Below are positions 50,836-51,876 of a stretch of 51,876 nucleotides of DNA, piece by piece. This DNA comes from a virus. Position 1 is the first letter of the stretch. Every line of letters starts with the position of its first letter. The stretch lies in IMG/VR virus record IMGVR_UViG_3300036398_004909, positions 1 through 51,876 of that record. The stretch is one strand, 5' to 3'. The notes under the pieces were generated by a model. The model saw nothing but the letters and a program-made list of their open reading frames with translations. It ran no database searches and had not been told where the DNA came from. Position numbers and translations under genes: made by a program.

Positions 50836-51876
50836 TTAAAAATTGATTTCGTATTTATAATTACCACAATCCCAAACAGTCAAATAACCGTTCTCTGTCA
50901 TTATTTGATTTTCAGTTTTATTTTTATCGTAACCTTTTTTTACTAAAATATCTTTTCTGAAATTATACCTATGATACCTTCTATCGTCACCGATTACATA
51001 CCAATAATTAGGTTTAGTTTCCGATACCAAATTAAAACCTATTTTTGAATATAAATTGTTTTCGTCTACGGTCCATCTTTTATCAGCATAACTTATTATT
51101 TTATCTGGATTGTATTTTTTAACAAAATATTTTAATAATTTAGAAGCAATGCCAACAACATTATTTGAAGAAAACCTAACCAATTCAAAATGGTTATCTT
51201 CTTTTTTTGAACCTAAAACGTTTCTTAAAGTAGAAAAAGTCATTACCGCAACTAATTCTTCACCATAAAAAGCACCTATTTTATAAGTTGATTTATCAAT
51301 ACCCTGGATGTGGTTTTTTAATAAAAATTTATTTTTTTCCTCTGTTGTTATTTCTTTTATTTCGCATTTACGAGCATATGTTTTTTTACCAGATAATCCT
51401 AATATGTTTTTAATTTTACTTTTAACAATTTCTTTATTTTTTATCCATTCATCAGAAAAAATATGGTATAATTTTATTCCATTTTTTTTGGCCAAATTTT
51501 GTTTATCTAAATGGTAATTTTTTGATTTGCCCATTTTTTCTGAATGCCAAAATAAACCATTATATTCAAAACCAACCATTAAATCTGGTATAAATATATC
51601 TATTTCAACACCTTGTAAAATTTTTTTATGATTATTTAAAACTTGAAACCCTAAAGATGTTATAAAATCAGAAATTTCTTTTTGACTTTTAGATGTAAAA
51701 TTATTTTCAACATTTAACCTCCCTTTATCGAGGTATAATTTACATTCTTCTTTAAAATTTTCTGAAAAAATTTCTCCATATTTTTTCACATATTCTTCAA
51801 GTGATATATTATGTGACTTTAAATGGGTATTTGAAATTGATCTAAAAGGTTGGTTACATATGTTACAGTTAACAAA
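50836..51876 (-). CDS. Homing-endonuclease-like protein (Vsr/EDxHD-type), partial
   Basis: The frame is open to the right edge, so the N-terminus is missing; at least 346 residues. The visible start has a zinc-finger-like CNICNQPFRSISNTHLKSH. A nuclease-like core follows: GVEIDIFIPDLMVGFEYNGL, FWHSE, an H..K and GIKLYHIFSDEW, of the EDxHD/Vsr kind found in phage free-standing homing endonucleases. The C-terminal part (ELVAVMTFSTLRNVLGSKKE and SYADKRWTVDENNLYSKIGF) is a frequent partner domain of these proteins. Such genes spread between phages by cutting homologous sites. An internal GTG at 51789 should not be taken as the start. Confidence 0.8.
   Translation of the reverse strand, partial: FVNCNICNQPFRSISNTHLKSHNISLEEYVKKYGEIFSENFKEECKLYLDKGRLNVENNFTSKSQKEISDFITSLGFQVLNNHKKILQGVEIDIFIPDLMVGFEYNGLFWHSEKMGKSKNYHLDKQNLAKKNGIKLYHIFSDEWIKNKEIVKSKIKNILGLSGKKTYARKCEIKEITTEEKNKFLLKNHIQGIDKSTYKIGAFYGEELVAVMTFSTLRNVLGSKKEDNHFELVRFSSNNVVGIASKLLKYFVKKYNPDKIISYADKRWTVDENNLYSKIGFNLVSETKPNYWYVIGDDRRYHRYNFRKDILVKKGYDKNKTENQIMTENGYLTVWDCGNYKYEINF

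Noticed and set aside
1-51876. tRNA genes
   Set aside because: No cloverleaf with a GTTCRANNC arm and acceptor pairing was recognised by eye; a tRNA scan would settle it.

Overview
The window is a stretch of an A+T-rich, tightly packed genome of a T4-like tailed phage (a contractile-tailed myovirus). The best T4 landmarks are a gp13-type neck protein (3094-4239), a family B DNA polymerase of the gp43 type (12500-15367), a gp55-like late sigma factor (42054-42833), a gp5-like baseplate OB-fold protein (45348-46427) and, less surely, gp14/gp15-like neck and tail proteins at the left edge. The host is probably a member of the Bacteroidetes (Flavobacteria). Starts are preceded by A/T-rich sequence with no Shine-Dalgarno motif, one promoter fits the Bacteroidetes TTG / TAnnTTTG pattern (49080-49110), and several small proteins look like Bacteroidetes or Bacteroidetes-phage families. 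No chromosomal housekeeping gene, rRNA or tRNA was seen.

Layout. 1-4.2 kb: neck/tail-completion genes on the minus strand, then a SNF2-type helicase and gp13 on the plus strand. 4.2-11.6 kb: adhesion module with two YadA-head-like (SHAEG repeat) fibre proteins, a LamG-like cysteine-rich protein and a BppU-like Ig-fold protein. 11.6-12.4 kb: two small proteins with a shared N-terminal peptide, flanking a short CRISPR-like array. 12.5-18.2 kb: DNA polymerase and a run of unknown, probably virion or assembly genes, including a WYL-domain protein. 18.3-42 kb: a large sugar island with about a dozen glycosyltransferases, sugar-nucleotide enzymes (GDP-fucose synthase/ColC type, ColD-type 3-dehydratase, an epimerase, a HAD-nucleotidyltransferase fusion), two methyltransferases and two fucosyltransferase-type enzymes. 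Interspersed are dUTPase, a 3'-5' exonuclease, a SET protein, an HslV-like protein and PhoH. 42-48 kb: late sigma factor and virion/baseplate genes. 48-52 kb: a second copy of the small-gene-plus-array cassette, more proteins with the shared N-terminal peptide, and a homing-endonuclease-like gene cut by the right edge.

How it fits together. The sugar island can plausibly make and attach a fucose or colitose-like glycan, on the virion or on the cell. A gp55-like sigma factor is present, and the motif GATATTTAT recurs on both strands 5-18 nt before the start codons of about ten genes, mostly virion-type, so it is a candidate late promoter. Six proteins begin with a short amphipathic peptide ending in (L/I)xE, resembling the T4 capsid-targeting/prohead-protease signal; they may be packaged internal proteins.

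The most unusual feature is a pair of short arrays (11887-12054 and 48316-48549) with 36-nt repeats and exactly 30-nt unique spacers. Each is fused to the 3' end of a paralogous small gene, with a nearly identical 79-nt leader-like stretch before it and no cas gene in the window.
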